Below are positions 29,774 to 39,831 of a stretch of 64,000 nucleotides of DNA, in pieces (within the stretch, counting starts at the first letter, position 1; the number at the start of each line of letters is the position of its first letter). This DNA is from Acetobacteraceae bacterium (GTDB lineage: Bacteria > Pseudomonadota > Alphaproteobacteria > Acetobacterales > Acetobacteraceae): the NCBI GenBank assembly GCA_030041375.1, contig JASHOA010000069.1, positions 1-64,000 on the forward strand, written 5' to 3'. A program made the translations under genes and the position numbers. The notes under the pieces are model-generated. The model saw only the letters and a list, made by a program, of their open reading frames with translations, was not told the origin of the DNA and searched no databases.

Positions 29774-30388
29774 ATGAAAACGGACCTCGTGACCCTGACC
29801 GAATCGCCGCCCTCCCCGCTCGACCGCCGCGAAGCAGTGCCGGCACTGATCGGCCGGCACGAGGATTTCCTGATCGTGACCGGCCTTGCCGGCACCGCAA
29901 GAGATATCGCGGCGCTGACCTCCGACGGCCCAAACGCATTCACCATGGCCGGCGCCATGGGCGGCGCTGCTTCATTGGGGCTTGGCCTTGCACTCGCTCA
30001 GCCGACGCGTCGGGTGCTGGTGGTAACCGGAGACGGCGAGCTTCTGATGAACGTCGGAACGCTCGCCACCATCGCCGTCCTCAATCCGCCGAATCTGTCG
30101 ATTCTTTGTGTCGACAACGGCCATTATGGCGAGACTGGCAACCAGAAGAGCCACACCTCTCTTGGGGTGCGGCTCGATCGCATGGCCGCCGGTGCTGGGA
30201 TCGCAGTGGTCCGCACGGTGAACACCGAAGCGGATATTGCAGAAGGGGCACGTGCCCTGCGCGCGCAGAACGCCACTTCCTTCGTACTTCTGCGCGTCAA
30301 GGAAGGACCGCCTGCCGCGTTCAAGCGCAACATGTCGCCCGCCGCCTGTCGCGAGCGGTTCAGGGTCGCCTTGCTCGCGCATGGTTGA
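29774..30388 (+). CDS. ThDP-dependent decarboxylase, beta-type subunit
   Basis: 204 residues, the ThDP-binding half: GDGELLMNVGTLATIAVLNPPN holds the GDG...N magnesium/diphosphate motif, preceded by AGAMGGAASLGLGLAL. Like ComE of sulfopyruvate decarboxylase. It should form a heteromer with the product of 28738-29286. The ATG at 29774 is chosen as the first Met giving the standard length. Confidence 0.84.
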   Translation: MKTDLVTLTESPPSPLDRREAVPALIGRHEDFLIVTGLAGTARDIAALTSDGPNAFTMAGAMGGAASLGLGLALAQPTRRVLVVTGDGELLMNVGTLATIAVLNPPNLSILCVDNGHYGETGNQKSHTSLGVRLDRMAAGAGIAVVRTVNTEADIAEGARALRAQNATSFVLLRVKEGPPAAFKRNMSPAACRERFRVALLAHG

Positions 30389-30418
30389 GAAAGTCGCTTG
30401 TCGGGCGCACAAGGAAAC

Positions 30419-30670
30419 ATGAACGAAGACCCTGCCAAGGCCGCCGAGCAGGTTGCCGCCCGGCTTGCCGATCGCGGCCATCACGCGCATGCGCACAGCA
30501 TGCGCCAGGCGCTCACGCTCGGCGCGGAGCGCGCCGTCCTGCTCGGGCTGCGCGAGGCCTGCCAGACGGTATTGAGCGCGGTCGAGGCATTCGATCCGGA
30601 AACTTCCGGCATGATCGAGGAGTTGCGGCTCTCTGTCGATCGCCGCCTTGCCGGACCTCACCCTGAATGA
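30419..30670 (+). CDS. Small hypothetical protein, 83 aa
   Basis: Predicted mostly helical, His-rich near the centre (RGHHAHAHSMRQ), no signal peptide or membrane segment. The ATG follows AAGGAAAC; the gene starts 30 bases after the ThDP beta subunit on the same strand and is probably co-transcribed. I do not recognise the family. Confidence 0.6.
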   Translation: MNEDPAKAAEQVAARLADRGHHAHAHSMRQALTLGAERAVLLGLREACQTVLSAVEAFDPETSGMIEELRLSVDRRLAGPHPE

Positions 30671-30686
30671 TCGGCGCGCGCCGAAG

Positions 30687-31616
30687 TCAAAGAACGAGTT
30701 CCCAGAACTGGCCGACGAGATCCTTGCCGAAGGAACGGTGCCTTTCCTCCTCGATCAGGCGAAACCCTGCCGCCTCGTAAATGCGCCTGGCCGATGTCAG
30801 CACATCGTTGGTCCAGAGTGTGAGCGTACGAAAGGAGGCGCGGCGGGCGGCGGCGATGCACTCCGCAACCAGGCGGCGGCCGATGCCAAGTCCGCGCGCT
30901 TCAGGCTCGACATACAAAAGGCGCAACTTGCCGACCCAATCCGATTCGCGAACAAGGAAGACGGAACCGACCACCTCCCCCGCCCGCTCGGCCAGCCAGC
31001 AACCTTCCCGGCGAGGATCGAAGTTCCTGACGAAGGCAGCAACGATTTCCGCAACCAGCGCCTCGAACGTTTCGTCCCAGCCATATTCGGCCGCGTACAG
31101 CGCGCCTTGGCGATGCACGACCCAGCCATAATCGCCCGGCCCCGGAGCACGCAGGATGAAAGGGTCCGCCGGCTCGGTCGCCTCCCCGAGCAGTGCCTCG
31201 ATCTTCGCCATGGCCGCCAGCAGACGCTGCTGGCCAGCCTCGGCAAGGCGCGCGAGCATCGCATCAACTGCCGCCTCCGCTGCCTGATCGAGCGGCGCGA
31301 AAGCGGCACGGCCGGCCGCGGTCAGGGAAAGATGACTCTGCCGTGCGTCGGTGGCAGAGGCCGTGCGGGTGATCAGGCCATCACGCTCGAAGCGGGTGAG
31401 GATGCGCGAGAGATAGCCCTGATCGAGCCCAAGATCGCGGGCGATTGCCGAGGCAGTCGGCCGCTTGCGATGCGCCAGCTCGTACAGGAGACGAGCCTCG
31501 GTGAGAGAGTATGGGCTTTGCAACAGCCCATCATCGAGAATTCCAATCCGCCTCGTGTAGAACCGGTTGAAGCGGCGCACCGTCGCCGCACGGGTCAGGG
31601 GCAGAGGACCGTTCAC
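30687..31616 (-). CDS. MarR-type regulator fused to a GNAT acetyltransferase
   Basis: 309 residues. Residues about 1-145 are a winged helix of the MarR family (PTASAIARDLGLDQGYLSRILTRFERDGLI, then a RQSHLSLT wing). Residues about 150-309 are a GNAT domain, with the acetyl-CoA loop in EARGLGIGRRLV. Such two-domain proteins are common in proteobacteria; the acetyl acceptor is unknown. An inverted repeat upstream suggests autoregulation. It converges with the small gene at 30419. Confidence 0.9.
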   Translation of the reverse strand: MNGPLPLTRAATVRRFNRFYTRRIGILDDGLLQSPYSLTEARLLYELAHRKRPTASAIARDLGLDQGYLSRILTRFERDGLITRTASATDARQSHLSLTAAGRAAFAPLDQAAEAAVDAMLARLAEAGQQRLLAAMAKIEALLGEATEPADPFILRAPGPGDYGWVVHRQGALYAAEYGWDETFEALVAEIVAAFVRNFDPRREGCWLAERAGEVVGSVFLVRESDWVGKLRLLYVEPEARGLGIGRRLVAECIAAARRASFRTLTLWTNDVLTSARRIYEAAGFRLIEEERHRSFGKDLVGQFWELVL

Positions 31617-31647
31617 GGCAGAATTCCCGCCCAGGGTGATGTTGACC

Positions 31648-31675
31648 TTATCAAGCTATTACTTGCTTTAGTCAA
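31648..31675 (-). promoter_or_regulatory. Candidate promoter of the MarR-GNAT gene
   Basis: On the minus strand, TTGACT (31670-31675) and TGATAA (31648-31653) are separated by 16 bases, 32 bases upstream of the ATG at 31616. The region is markedly AT-rich compared with its surroundings. Confidence 0.55.
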
Positions 31676-31678
31676 GTA
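31660..31678. promoter_or_regulatory. Candidate MarR operator
   Basis: Perfect inverted repeat TACTTG, seven-base spacer, CAAGTA. It covers the candidate -35 box, the usual place for a MarR-type repressor. A second, overlapping pair (CAAG 31652-31655, CTTG 31662-31665) lies beside it. Confidence 0.6.
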
Positions 31679-31690
31679 TCTGCGGACCAC

Positions 31691-32836
31691 TCACCCTCCT
31701 GGGCCGCCCGCTCCCCCCGCTTTGGCTGCCTTGAAACGGCGCGGATCGATCGCCGTCAGCACGCGCCCGGCGGGCCCGGGATCACGCCCGGCGATCATAT
31801 CGGCGACCAGGCGCCCAGCCGCCGGCGAGGTCTGGATGCCCCAACCTCCCTGCCCCACGCACCAGAAGAATCCTTCAGCCTCCCCATCCCAACCGAAAGC
31901 GAGACTGTGATCGGGAGTGAAGGTGCGCAGCCCCGCCCAGCTTCGCTCGACCCTTCTCACCGGGATCGCGAGCGCTTCCTGCATTCGCTCGATGGCAACG
32001 GCAATATCCAACTCTTCCGGCTGCACGTCCTGAGGTGGAACCGGCGTCTCGTCAGCCGGGGAAACCATCAGCCGTGTGCGCGCCTCGGGCCGCGCGTACC
32101 AGGTGTCGCCGACATCGCAGATGAGCGGCCAGTTCTCAGGCTCGAAAGGCGCCGGATCGACAATGACAGCGGTCCGCCGGCAGGGTGAAAGTTCGAGCGG
32201 GCGGACGCCCGCCATACGGGCGACTTCATCGCTCCACGCGCCGGCGGCATCGACCAGGACGGGGGCGCGGAATACTGCCCCGCTCGCGGTTCCAACCTCC
32301 CAGAGCCCGCCCCGTCGCTCTATCCTCCCGGCGCGGCTCCGCAATGCCAGCACACCGCCACAAGCGGCAAAGCGGCGCAGAAATCCCTGGTGGAGCGCCG
32401 CAACGTCGATATCGAAATCGTCCTCTTCGATGGCGGCCGCGGCCGCATAGTCCGGCTTCAGTGCCGGCACCATGGCTTTCAGCTCCGCCATGCCGATCGC
32501 ACGAACTCCCGGCACTTCCTGCAGCAGGCGCTCGATCTCGGCGGCCTCCCCCGGCCGGGCGAGAAACACCGCCGCGCGGCGGCGCAACAGCGGATGATCG
32601 GTAAAGCCCGGCGGCGGGGAGTCGAAGAAGCTGCGCGACAGACCGGCGAGCACCCGCGCATCGGGCGGGCCGTAGTTCAGGATGTACATCGCCGCCGACC
32701 GACCGGTCGAATGATATCCCGCCGCTTCTTCTGCCTCCACCAGCACCACGCGCCGATCGGGCGCGAGATGCGCCGCGACTGTCGCACCGGCCATGCCGGC
32801 GCCGATCACGATTGCATCGAACGTTGCCGTTTCCAT
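31691..32836 (-). CDS. FAD-dependent amino-acid oxidase/dehydrogenase (DAO family)
   Basis: 381 residues from the ATG at 32836; an in-frame TTG at 32872 would add 12. FAD-binding VIGAGMAGATVAAHLA is at the N-terminus, with YHSTGRSAA typical of D-arginine dehydrogenase-like members, and the C-terminal FAD block GQGGWGIQTSPAAGRL. These oxidise D-amino acids or similar amines. AAGGAGGT, a perfect ribosome site, lies 19 bases before the ATG, rather far, so the true start is uncertain. It is divergent from the hydantoinase gene. Confidence 0.83.
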   Translation of the reverse strand: METATFDAIVIGAGMAGATVAAHLAPDRRVVLVEAEEAAGYHSTGRSAAMYILNYGPPDARVLAGLSRSFFDSPPPGFTDHPLLRRRAAVFLARPGEAAEIERLLQEVPGVRAIGMAELKAMVPALKPDYAAAAAIEEDDFDIDVAALHQGFLRRFAACGGVLALRSRAGRIERRGGLWEVGTASGAVFRAPVLVDAAGAWSDEVARMAGVRPLELSPCRRTAVIVDPAPFEPENWPLICDVGDTWYARPEARTRLMVSPADETPVPPQDVQPEELDIAVAIERMQEALAIPVRRVERSWAGLRTFTPDHSLAFGWDGEAEGFFWCVGQGGWGIQTSPAAGRLVADMIAGRDPGPAGRVLTAIDPRRFKAAKAGGAGGPGG

Positions 32837-32930
32837 GCCGGCGAGCTTCCGCGATACCTCCTTCGCCGGCAACCCGCCGCCGTGACGGGACAGGAGAAAG
32901 CTGGCAGCATAACACTCCGAGAGGGAGCGG

Positions 32931-34355
32931 ATGCTGAATCTCGTGCTGCGGTCGGATCAGGTGGTGATTCCGGACGGCGTCATCGCCGCCGATATCGGCA
33001 TCGCCGGCGAACGCATCGCCGCGATTTCCGCGCCGGGCACACTTCCCCTCGGCGAAGAAGCGCGGTTGATCGACGCGCGGGGGAAAATCGTCATCCCGGG
33101 CGGAATCGACCCGCACGTCCATTGCTCCTGGCCGCTGCCGAATCCCGATGGAAGCTGGGGCGCCTCCGATCCGCCCGCCGTCGTCAGCCGCGCCGCGCTG
33201 TTCGGCGGCACCACCACCATCGTCGATTTCGTGCGCTGGACGCACGGCCAGACCATTCCGGAGGCGATCGAGGCGCGCCGCGCCGAGTGGCAAGGCGCCT
33301 GCCACTGCGACTATGCCTGGCACATCATGGTGGAGGGTGACCTGCCACCGGAAATCCCCGGCCAGCTCACGGAGGCGATCGCGGACGGCCACGCGAGCGT
33401 GAAAATCTTCACGACCGACGTAACACCTTCGCGCCGCGGCCGGATGGTGAGGTTCGGCGATATCTGGGAAATATTCCAGGTGCTGGCCGAGGCGGGCGGT
33501 CTCGGCGTGATCCACGCCGAAGACAACGACATCGTGATGCACATGTACGGCAAGCTGATCCGCGAGGGTCGCGCCGGCTTCGAGAACATGGCGGAGGTGC
33601 ACAACACGCTCTCGGAAGACCTGTCCTTCCGCCGCGTGATCCGCCTCGCCGAAACTGTGCCGGGCACCGCCCTCTACATGATGCACGTGAGCGCCGCCAG
33701 CGGTATTTCCGCAATCCGCGAGGCGCGCGGCCGCGGCCTGCCCATCTACGGCGAGACCCTGCATCAGTACATGCTCTATTCGAGCGCCGATTATCGCCGC
33801 CCGGACGGGCAGATTTTCCACACCTATCCCTCTCTCAAATCGCCTCGCGACCAGGCGGCGCTGTGGGCGGGAACCCGCGACGGTGCCATCAGCAGCATCG
33901 CGACCGACGAGATTTGCTGCACGCTCAGGAAGAAGACCCAGGGCAACCGGATTGACGATACCACCGGCGGCAATGCCGGCGTCGAGCCGCGCCTGGCGCT
34001 GATGTACACTGAAATGGTCACGAAACGAGGCTATCCGCTCCCGCACTTTGTCGATCTCATCTCCGGCAACGCGGCGCGGCTGATGGGGCTCTATCCGCGC
34101 AAGGGTGCGATCGCCGTCGGCGCGGACGCCGATTTTTGTATCCTTGATCCGACGCCGCGCACCCTCCGTGCTTCGGAACTCCACGAAACGGACTACTCGC
34201 CCTGGGAGGGCCACCTGGTGTCGGCCTGGCCGGACATGACGATCCTGCGCGGCAAGGTCGCCGTCGAGGACGGCTTGCTGCACGCGAAGCTTGCCGACGG
34301 GAAGTGGCTTCCCCGCCGCATCCCCGACGAGGTACGAACGGGCCCGGCGTTGTGA
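32931..34355 (+). CDS. Hydantoinase/dihydropyrimidinase-family amidohydrolase
   Basis: 474 residues. Metal ligands DPHVHC (His62, His64), the Lys expected to be carbamylated (K158 in ASVKIF), HAEDND and MMHVSAASG, then the TDEICC/Asp region. Family enzymes hydrolyse cyclic amides (hydantoins, dihydropyrimidines, allantoin) with two zinc ions. The gene is coupled by GTGA to a small gene and then to a CobW-like metallochaperone gene, so metal loading may be served locally. GAGAGGGAGCGG before the ATG is a good ribosome site. Confidence 0.85.
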   Translation: MLNLVLRSDQVVIPDGVIAADIGIAGERIAAISAPGTLPLGEEARLIDARGKIVIPGGIDPHVHCSWPLPNPDGSWGASDPPAVVSRAALFGGTTTIVDFVRWTHGQTIPEAIEARRAEWQGACHCDYAWHIMVEGDLPPEIPGQLTEAIADGHASVKIFTTDVTPSRRGRMVRFGDIWEIFQVLAEAGGLGVIHAEDNDIVMHMYGKLIREGRAGFENMAEVHNTLSEDLSFRRVIRLAETVPGTALYMMHVSAASGISAIREARGRGLPIYGETLHQYMLYSSADYRRPDGQIFHTYPSLKSPRDQAALWAGTRDGAISSIATDEICCTLRKKTQGNRIDDTTGGNAGVEPRLALMYTEMVTKRGYPLPHFVDLISGNAARLMGLYPRKGAIAVGADADFCILDPTPRTLRASELHETDYSPWEGHLVSAWPDMTILRGKVAVEDGLLHAKLADGKWLPRRIPDEVRTGPAL

Positions 34356-34662
34356 CCGACGCCGAGCTTGCCAATCTCTTGTCCGACTGCCTCGTCGTGT
34401 GGGGCGTCGAAGGCCGAATCGTTGCGGCAGACGATGGAATTGTTGTTCGGGCCACGGGCACCTCCTGCACCGTCGCGCGCGCCGGGCCGGAACGGCGACC
34501 GGCCCGATGGCTCTTGCAGACGGAAAGCCGCGCCGCTTCCGGCCGCCCGCCGCAGGCCGCCAGTTCGATCACCGGCCTGCTCGGCGGGCTCCGATCTGCA
34601 CTCGGCGCGGACGCTCCCGGCCCCGGCCTCGATGTCGTCGATCCCGAATCGGACGGCCCGCC

Positions 34663-34666
<4 letters not shown>
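34352..34666 (+). CDS. Small uncharacterised protein between hydantoinase and CobW genes
   Basis: 104 residues from the GTG at 34352, which overlaps the hydantoinase stop (GTGA). The first 60 residues look folded (VTDAELANLLSDCLVVWGVEGRIVAADDGIVVRATG); the rest is Pro/Ser/Gly-rich. The stop overlaps the ATG of the next gene. Tight coupling on both sides argues that it is real; I do not recognise a family. Confidence 0.6.
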
Positions 34667-35748
<1,082 letters not shown>

Positions 35749-35836
35749 ACCGCGAGGTCCGTGTCGGGCTGCACAGTCAGCCCGACACGGGCCTCGCCAT
35801 GATGGCATGCCGCGGCCGACAAAACGGGAAGTCTCC

Positions 35837-36748
35837 ATGCGCAGGGTGATCGATCTGGAATGCGACCTGCCGAACGACGAAAACGGCAATCCGCGGAAAT
35901 TCACCACCGCCACGCGACCGCCGGGCTTCGGAGACCCGGAACGCCTGCCGCCGCTGCCGGGTCATGGTTTCGCCAATTACCAGCGCATATTCACGCGCCG
36001 CAGCGGGTCGGACGAATCGGGCACCGAAGCAGGTCAACCGGGCATGTCGCTCGCCGACTTCGTCGCACTGATGGACCAGGCGGGTGTGGAGCACGGCGTG
36101 TTGCGTGCGCCCAACCCCGTCATCGCCGACGTCCTTGCACACTTCCCGGCCCGCTTCATCGGCATGGCCTCGATCAGCCCGCACGACGGCATGCGAGGCG
36201 TGCGCGAACTCGAGCGCCTGGTGCGCGAGCACGGGTTCGGCGGATTGCGCGTCTCCGCCCTCTTCAACACGGTCCCCGCGAGTGACCGCCGCTACTACCC
36301 GCTCTATGCCAAATGCGTCGAGCTCGACATCCCCGTCCGCATCTACTGCAACATGAACTACGCCAATGACCGGCCGTACGACCTCGGGCACCCACGCCAT
36401 ATCGACCAGGTGGCCGTGGATTTCCCCGAGCTTCGTATCGTCGCCGGATTGAGCGGCTGGCCCTGGGTCAACGAGATGGTCGCTTTGCTCAGGCGCCATC
36501 CCAACCTCTATGGCGACACCGCCTCCCACCGCCCGCGCTATTTCGGGGTCGCCGGTTCCGGTTGGGAGCAGTTCCTCCAGTTCGGCAACACCTTGCTGCA
36601 GGACAAGATCATGGTCGGGCTGTCCTGGGAGGCATTCGGCCTCTCCATGACGGACCTTGTCGCGGAATATGCCGCGCTGCCCTTGAAACCCGCCGTCCTC
36701 GACAAGTGGCTGTACGCCAACGCACGGCGATTTTTCGGCCTCGGCTGA
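35837..36748 (+). CDS. Amidohydrolase of the COG2159 (ACMSD-like) family
   Basis: 303 residues from the ATG at 35837, preceded by GGGAAG. TIM-barrel sequence with FIGMASISPHDGMRGVRELERLV, IRIYCNMNYA and LPLKPAVLDKWLYANARRFFGLG, the closing block of the family. The N-terminal metal motif is replaced by DLECDLPND, without HxH, so metal use is doubtful. It lies upstream of the Rieske gene with 88 bases between, containing a candidate promoter. Confidence 0.78.
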   Translation: MRRVIDLECDLPNDENGNPRKFTTATRPPGFGDPERLPPLPGHGFANYQRIFTRRSGSDESGTEAGQPGMSLADFVALMDQAGVEHGVLRAPNPVIADVLAHFPARFIGMASISPHDGMRGVRELERLVREHGFGGLRVSALFNTVPASDRRYYPLYAKCVELDIPVRIYCNMNYANDRPYDLGHPRHIDQVAVDFPELRIVAGLSGWPWVNEMVALLRRHPNLYGDTASHRPRYFGVAGSGWEQFLQFGNTLLQDKIMVGLSWEAFGLSMTDLVAEYAALPLKPAVLDKWLYANARRFFGLG

Positions 36749-36760
36749 CCAGGGAAGGTC

Positions 36761-36790
36761 TTGACGTCCGGGCGGCCTGGGCGCCACTAT
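36761..36790 (+). promoter_or_regulatory. Candidate promoter of the Rieske operon
   Basis: TTGACG (36761-36766) and CACTAT (36785-36790), 18 bases apart, with the gene start 46 bases downstream. The -10 box is weak, as expected if an activator or repressor is involved. Confidence 0.4.
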
Positions 36791-36792
36791 TC

Positions 36793-36808
36793 AACTAGCA
36801 TGTCAGTT
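36793..36808. promoter_or_regulatory. Candidate GntR operator
   Basis: AACTAGCATGTCAGTT is an imperfect palindrome (outer AACT/AGTT and central CATG match) placed just after the candidate -10 box. The operon encodes a GntR-FCD regulator, a reasonable candidate for binding here. Confidence 0.35.
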
Positions 36809-36836
36809 CAGCATCGCTCCGGGGAGGCGAATACCC

Positions 36837-38045
36837 GTGCATGATGGGATCTTCAGTCCGGATTCCTACGTAGCGCAGCGCCGGCCGCTGGCAGAGGCAA
36901 GCCCGCTGCCAGGCTGGTGCTATACCGACAATGCCTGGTACGAGCGTGAGCTGGACGCGATCTTTCATCGCGAGTGGCTCTGCATCGGCCGGGTCGAACA
37001 AATTCCAGAGCCTGGCTCTTATTTCACGATCGAGCTGGTCGGCCGTCCGTTGATTGCGGTGCGTGACAGCGCCGGTCGCGTGTGGGTGCACTCGGCCGTC
37101 TGCCGCCATCGCGGTTGCATCATCGCCGAAGGCGAGGGCAAGTGCCGCAGCTTCATCTGCCCGTACCATAGCTGGACCTACGCGCTCGACGGGCGCCTCG
37201 TCGGCATTCCCGGATCGCCGCATCCACTGGCGGGGGTCGAGGATTTCCGCAACGAGGATTACGGGCTGGCCCCCGTGCGCGCCGAGACCTGGGCTGGTTT
37301 CATATTCGTTACGTTCTCCGACAATGCGCCCCGCCTCATGGAGTGGCTTGGCGAGCTGCCCCGCTTCCTCGCCCCCTATCGGCTGGAGGAGGCCCGGCAG
37401 ACGCATCGCGACATCTACGATGTCGATTGCAACTGGAAGCTCTGGCTCGAGAACGCGTTCGAAAACTACCATGTCGCGACCGTGCATCGGAAGCACTACG
37501 ACCCGACAAAGCCGCAGAACTGGCAGTTCGAGGACACCTGGGGCCGCGGCCCATGGGAGGCGATGTTCAGCCGCCGCAGTGTCGTCGCCTATTCCGGCCT
37601 GCCGGAAATCGCCGGTCTCGATCCGGCCCACGCGGCCGGGCTTTACCATGTCTGGATCAGGCCCAGCGTTCAGATCATCCTCACCTCCTCCTACATGAAG
37701 TACCGGCAGTATCTGCCGCGAGGGCCGCACAAGCTCCGCCTCTACGAGAACTGGACATTCCCGCAGAGCACCGTGGCGCGGCCGGATTTCACGGAAATCG
37801 TCGGGCCGGCCTACTACCACAAATATTCCGAGATCATCCGTGAGGACCTCGGGATCAATCCGCTCGTGCACCGCGCGATGCAAAGCGGCGCCTATCTCCC
37901 GGGACGGTTTTCTCTCGAAGAGCACATCGTCCACCGCATCGCCAATTATGTCCTCGATCGCATAGTCGGGCCGGACGATCCTCCATCCCGCGCCGCGCGC
38001 GAAGGGCACCCCCAGGCGGATGACAGAGCCGCGGTCAATGCCTGA
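36837..38045 (+). CDS. Rieske non-haem iron oxygenase, alpha subunit
   Basis: 402 residues. Rieske [2Fe-2S] ligands are C89-R-H91 and C108-P-Y-H111. The mononuclear iron motif is NWKLWLENAFENYHVATVH: His212 and His217 bind iron, and the bridging acid is Glu209 where ring-hydroxylating dioxygenases have Asp. Glu at this place is known from carnitine oxygenase CntA, hinting at a quaternary-amine or similar substrate. A GTG start is chosen because GGGGAGG sits ten bases upstream. The partner reductase is at 39828. Confidence 0.9.
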   Translation: MHDGIFSPDSYVAQRRPLAEASPLPGWCYTDNAWYERELDAIFHREWLCIGRVEQIPEPGSYFTIELVGRPLIAVRDSAGRVWVHSAVCRHRGCIIAEGEGKCRSFICPYHSWTYALDGRLVGIPGSPHPLAGVEDFRNEDYGLAPVRAETWAGFIFVTFSDNAPRLMEWLGELPRFLAPYRLEEARQTHRDIYDVDCNWKLWLENAFENYHVATVHRKHYDPTKPQNWQFEDTWGRGPWEAMFSRRSVVAYSGLPEIAGLDPAHAAGLYHVWIRPSVQIILTSSYMKYRQYLPRGPHKLRLYENWTFPQSTVARPDFTEIVGPAYYHKYSEIIREDLGINPLVHRAMQSGAYLPGRFSLEEHIVHRIANYVLDRIVGPDDPPSRAAREGHPQADDRAAVNA

Positions 38046-39033
38046 TTCCGATTTCCATGTGCATGTCGAGAACTCACGCACATTGATGCCGGTCTTCATT
38101 GTGCGCCAGGATCAATACGAACCGGCGCTCGCCCGCCATCCCGACGTTGCCCGGCGGATCCACACCAGCTTCGGTTACGACCAGGAAAACTGGGCGGACC
38201 ATGCGCGTACTGCGGATGCCATCATCACCTACCGTTTCCCCAGGGAGCGGTTGCGGCACGAAGCGCCTCAGCTCAAGCTGTTGCAGATTCTCGGCGCCGG
38301 CGTCGACTATCTTCTGCCGCTGGGCTGGTTGCCGGACGGTGTGCGCATGCTCACCAACAGCGGTGCGCACGTACCGAAGGCATCCCAGTCCGCGCTGATG
38401 GCGCTGTTGATGCTGAATGCGCGGCTGCCGCAGCTCATGGACAGCCGCCGCCGGCACGAATGGAATCGCATCTTCACCGGCACGCTGTCCGGCAAGACAT
38501 TGCTCATTGTCGGAGTCGGTGCAATCGGCGGTGGTGTGGCGGAACATGCGAAGTCGTTTGGCATGAAGGTGCTCGGCATCCGCCGTCACGGCGGTTCGCA
38601 TCCAGCCGTCGATGAAATGCACGGCCCGGGCGCACTGCACCAGCTTCTGCCGCGTGCCGACTTCGTGCTCGCCAACCTGGCCTTGACCAGTGAGACCCGT
38701 GGCGTCTTCGGCGCGCCGGAATTCGCGCGGATGCGGCGCGGAGCCGGCTTCATCAACATGTCGCGTGGCGGGCTGGTCGATCCGGCGGCGTTGGACTCGG
38801 CACTGCGCAGCGGCCAGCTCGCGGGCGCCGTGATCGATGTCACCCTGCCCGAGCCGCCCCCGGGCGACTGGCCGTTTTGGGACACGCCAAACCTCATCAT
38901 CACTCCCCACGTGTTGTCGGACGATATTGACGAGTACGTCCCGCGTACCCTCGACCTGTTCTTCGACAATCTGCGCCGCTTCTTTGCCGGCGAGCACCTG
39001 GTGGGCGTGGTCGATGTGGCCCGGGAATACTAG
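38038..39033 (+). CDS. D-isomer-specific 2-hydroxyacid dehydrogenase
   Basis: 331 residues. The NAD fold appears as LLIVGVGAIGGGVAEHA, followed by NLALTSETRGVFGAPEFARM and the His in ITPHVLSD. GxGxxG is intact. The ATG at 38038 overlaps the Rieske gene by eight bases, so they are coupled. It would reduce or oxidise a 2-oxo/2-hydroxyacid in the pathway. Confidence 0.87.
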   Translation: MPDSDFHVHVENSRTLMPVFIVRQDQYEPALARHPDVARRIHTSFGYDQENWADHARTADAIITYRFPRERLRHEAPQLKLLQILGAGVDYLLPLGWLPDGVRMLTNSGAHVPKASQSALMALLMLNARLPQLMDSRRRHEWNRIFTGTLSGKTLLIVGVGAIGGGVAEHAKSFGMKVLGIRRHGGSHPAVDEMHGPGALHQLLPRADFVLANLALTSETRGVFGAPEFARMRRGAGFINMSRGGLVDPAALDSALRSGQLAGAVIDVTLPEPPPGDWPFWDTPNLIITPHVLSDDIDEYVPRTLDLFFDNLRRFFAGEHLVGVVDVAREY

Positions 39034-39043
39034 GGGGCGCCCG

Positions 39044-39139
39044 GTGCTGAAACAGTTGCACGATCTCCTCGGCACCGCCGCCGGGCAGAGGAGGATCGAA
39101 GCCGCAGCCATCGCCCCGCTCGCGGACGGCGCACCATGA
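39044..39139 (+). CDS. Possible 31-aa small protein upstream of the GntR gene
   Basis: A GTG preceded by AGGGGGCG opens a 31-residue frame (LKQLHDLLGTAAGQRRIEAAA, helical) whose TGA overlaps the ATG of the GntR gene. It fills the only gap of the operon. It may be a real small protein or only a translational lead-in; there is no homology to support it. Confidence 0.35.
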   Translation: MLKQLHDLLGTAAGQRRIEAAAIAPLADGAP

Positions 39140-39831
39140 CCGTGCGGTGGGACAGCCCGGAGACAGGCGCGGCGGCCGCCTATCGCGAGATCAAGCAGCG
39201 CATCGTCAACCTCGAGTACCAGCCCGGCGAGAAGCTCTCCGAAGCGCGACTCGCCGCCGAGTTGCCGTTCGGCCGATCGCCCATCCGCAGCGCGCTGGCG
39301 CAGCTCAAGAGCGAAGGCTGGATCGAGGTCTCTCCGCAGAGCGGCAGCTTCGTCAAAGCGCTGACCGACCGTGAGATCAGCGACATGACCTCTCTCAGGG
39401 TCATGCTGGAAATGCATTGCGCGCGCATCGGCGCGGCCCGCATGACTGACGCCGACCTCGCAAAGCTCCGCTCGGCCTTCGCGACGCTCGGCCCCCTGGC
39501 GGACAACGGTGACGGGGAGGCGTTCATCGAGGTCGACACCGTGTTGCATCTCGCGCTTTACCGCAGTACCGACAACCAGATGATTGCCGGGATCCTCCTC
39601 GATCTGCGCGACAAGGTGCAGTGGATACGGCGTGCCTGCGCGGTCTCGTCCGAGCGTGTGAAGGAAGGCTTCGCTGAGCTGAAGCCGATCCTCCAGGCAT
39701 TGCTCCTCCGAGATCCGGAGGCGGCCGCAGAACGAATGAGGATCCACATCGAAAGCAGCGCGGCGTTCTGCCGCATGGTCGATCACACCGCTTCCCGCCG
39801 GGCGCGATTCCCGACCGGAATTCCCGGATGA
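39136..39831 (+). CDS. GntR-family regulator, FCD type
   Basis: 231 residues. Winged helix at about 14-75 (AYREIKQRIVNLEYQPGEKLSEARLAAEL, SPIRSALAQLKSEGWI), then an FCD ligand domain with the metal-binding Asp/His pattern (EVDTVLHLALYRST, ERMRIHIES). It lies inside the operon it probably regulates; its stop overlaps the reductase start. Confidence 0.9.
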   Translation: MTVRWDSPETGAAAAYREIKQRIVNLEYQPGEKLSEARLAAELPFGRSPIRSALAQLKSEGWIEVSPQSGSFVKALTDREISDMTSLRVMLEMHCARIGAARMTDADLAKLRSAFATLGPLADNGDGEAFIEVDTVLHLALYRSTDNQMIAGILLDLRDKVQWIRRACAVSSERVKEGFAELKPILQALLLRDPEAAAERMRIHIESSAAFCRMVDHTASRRARFPTGIPG

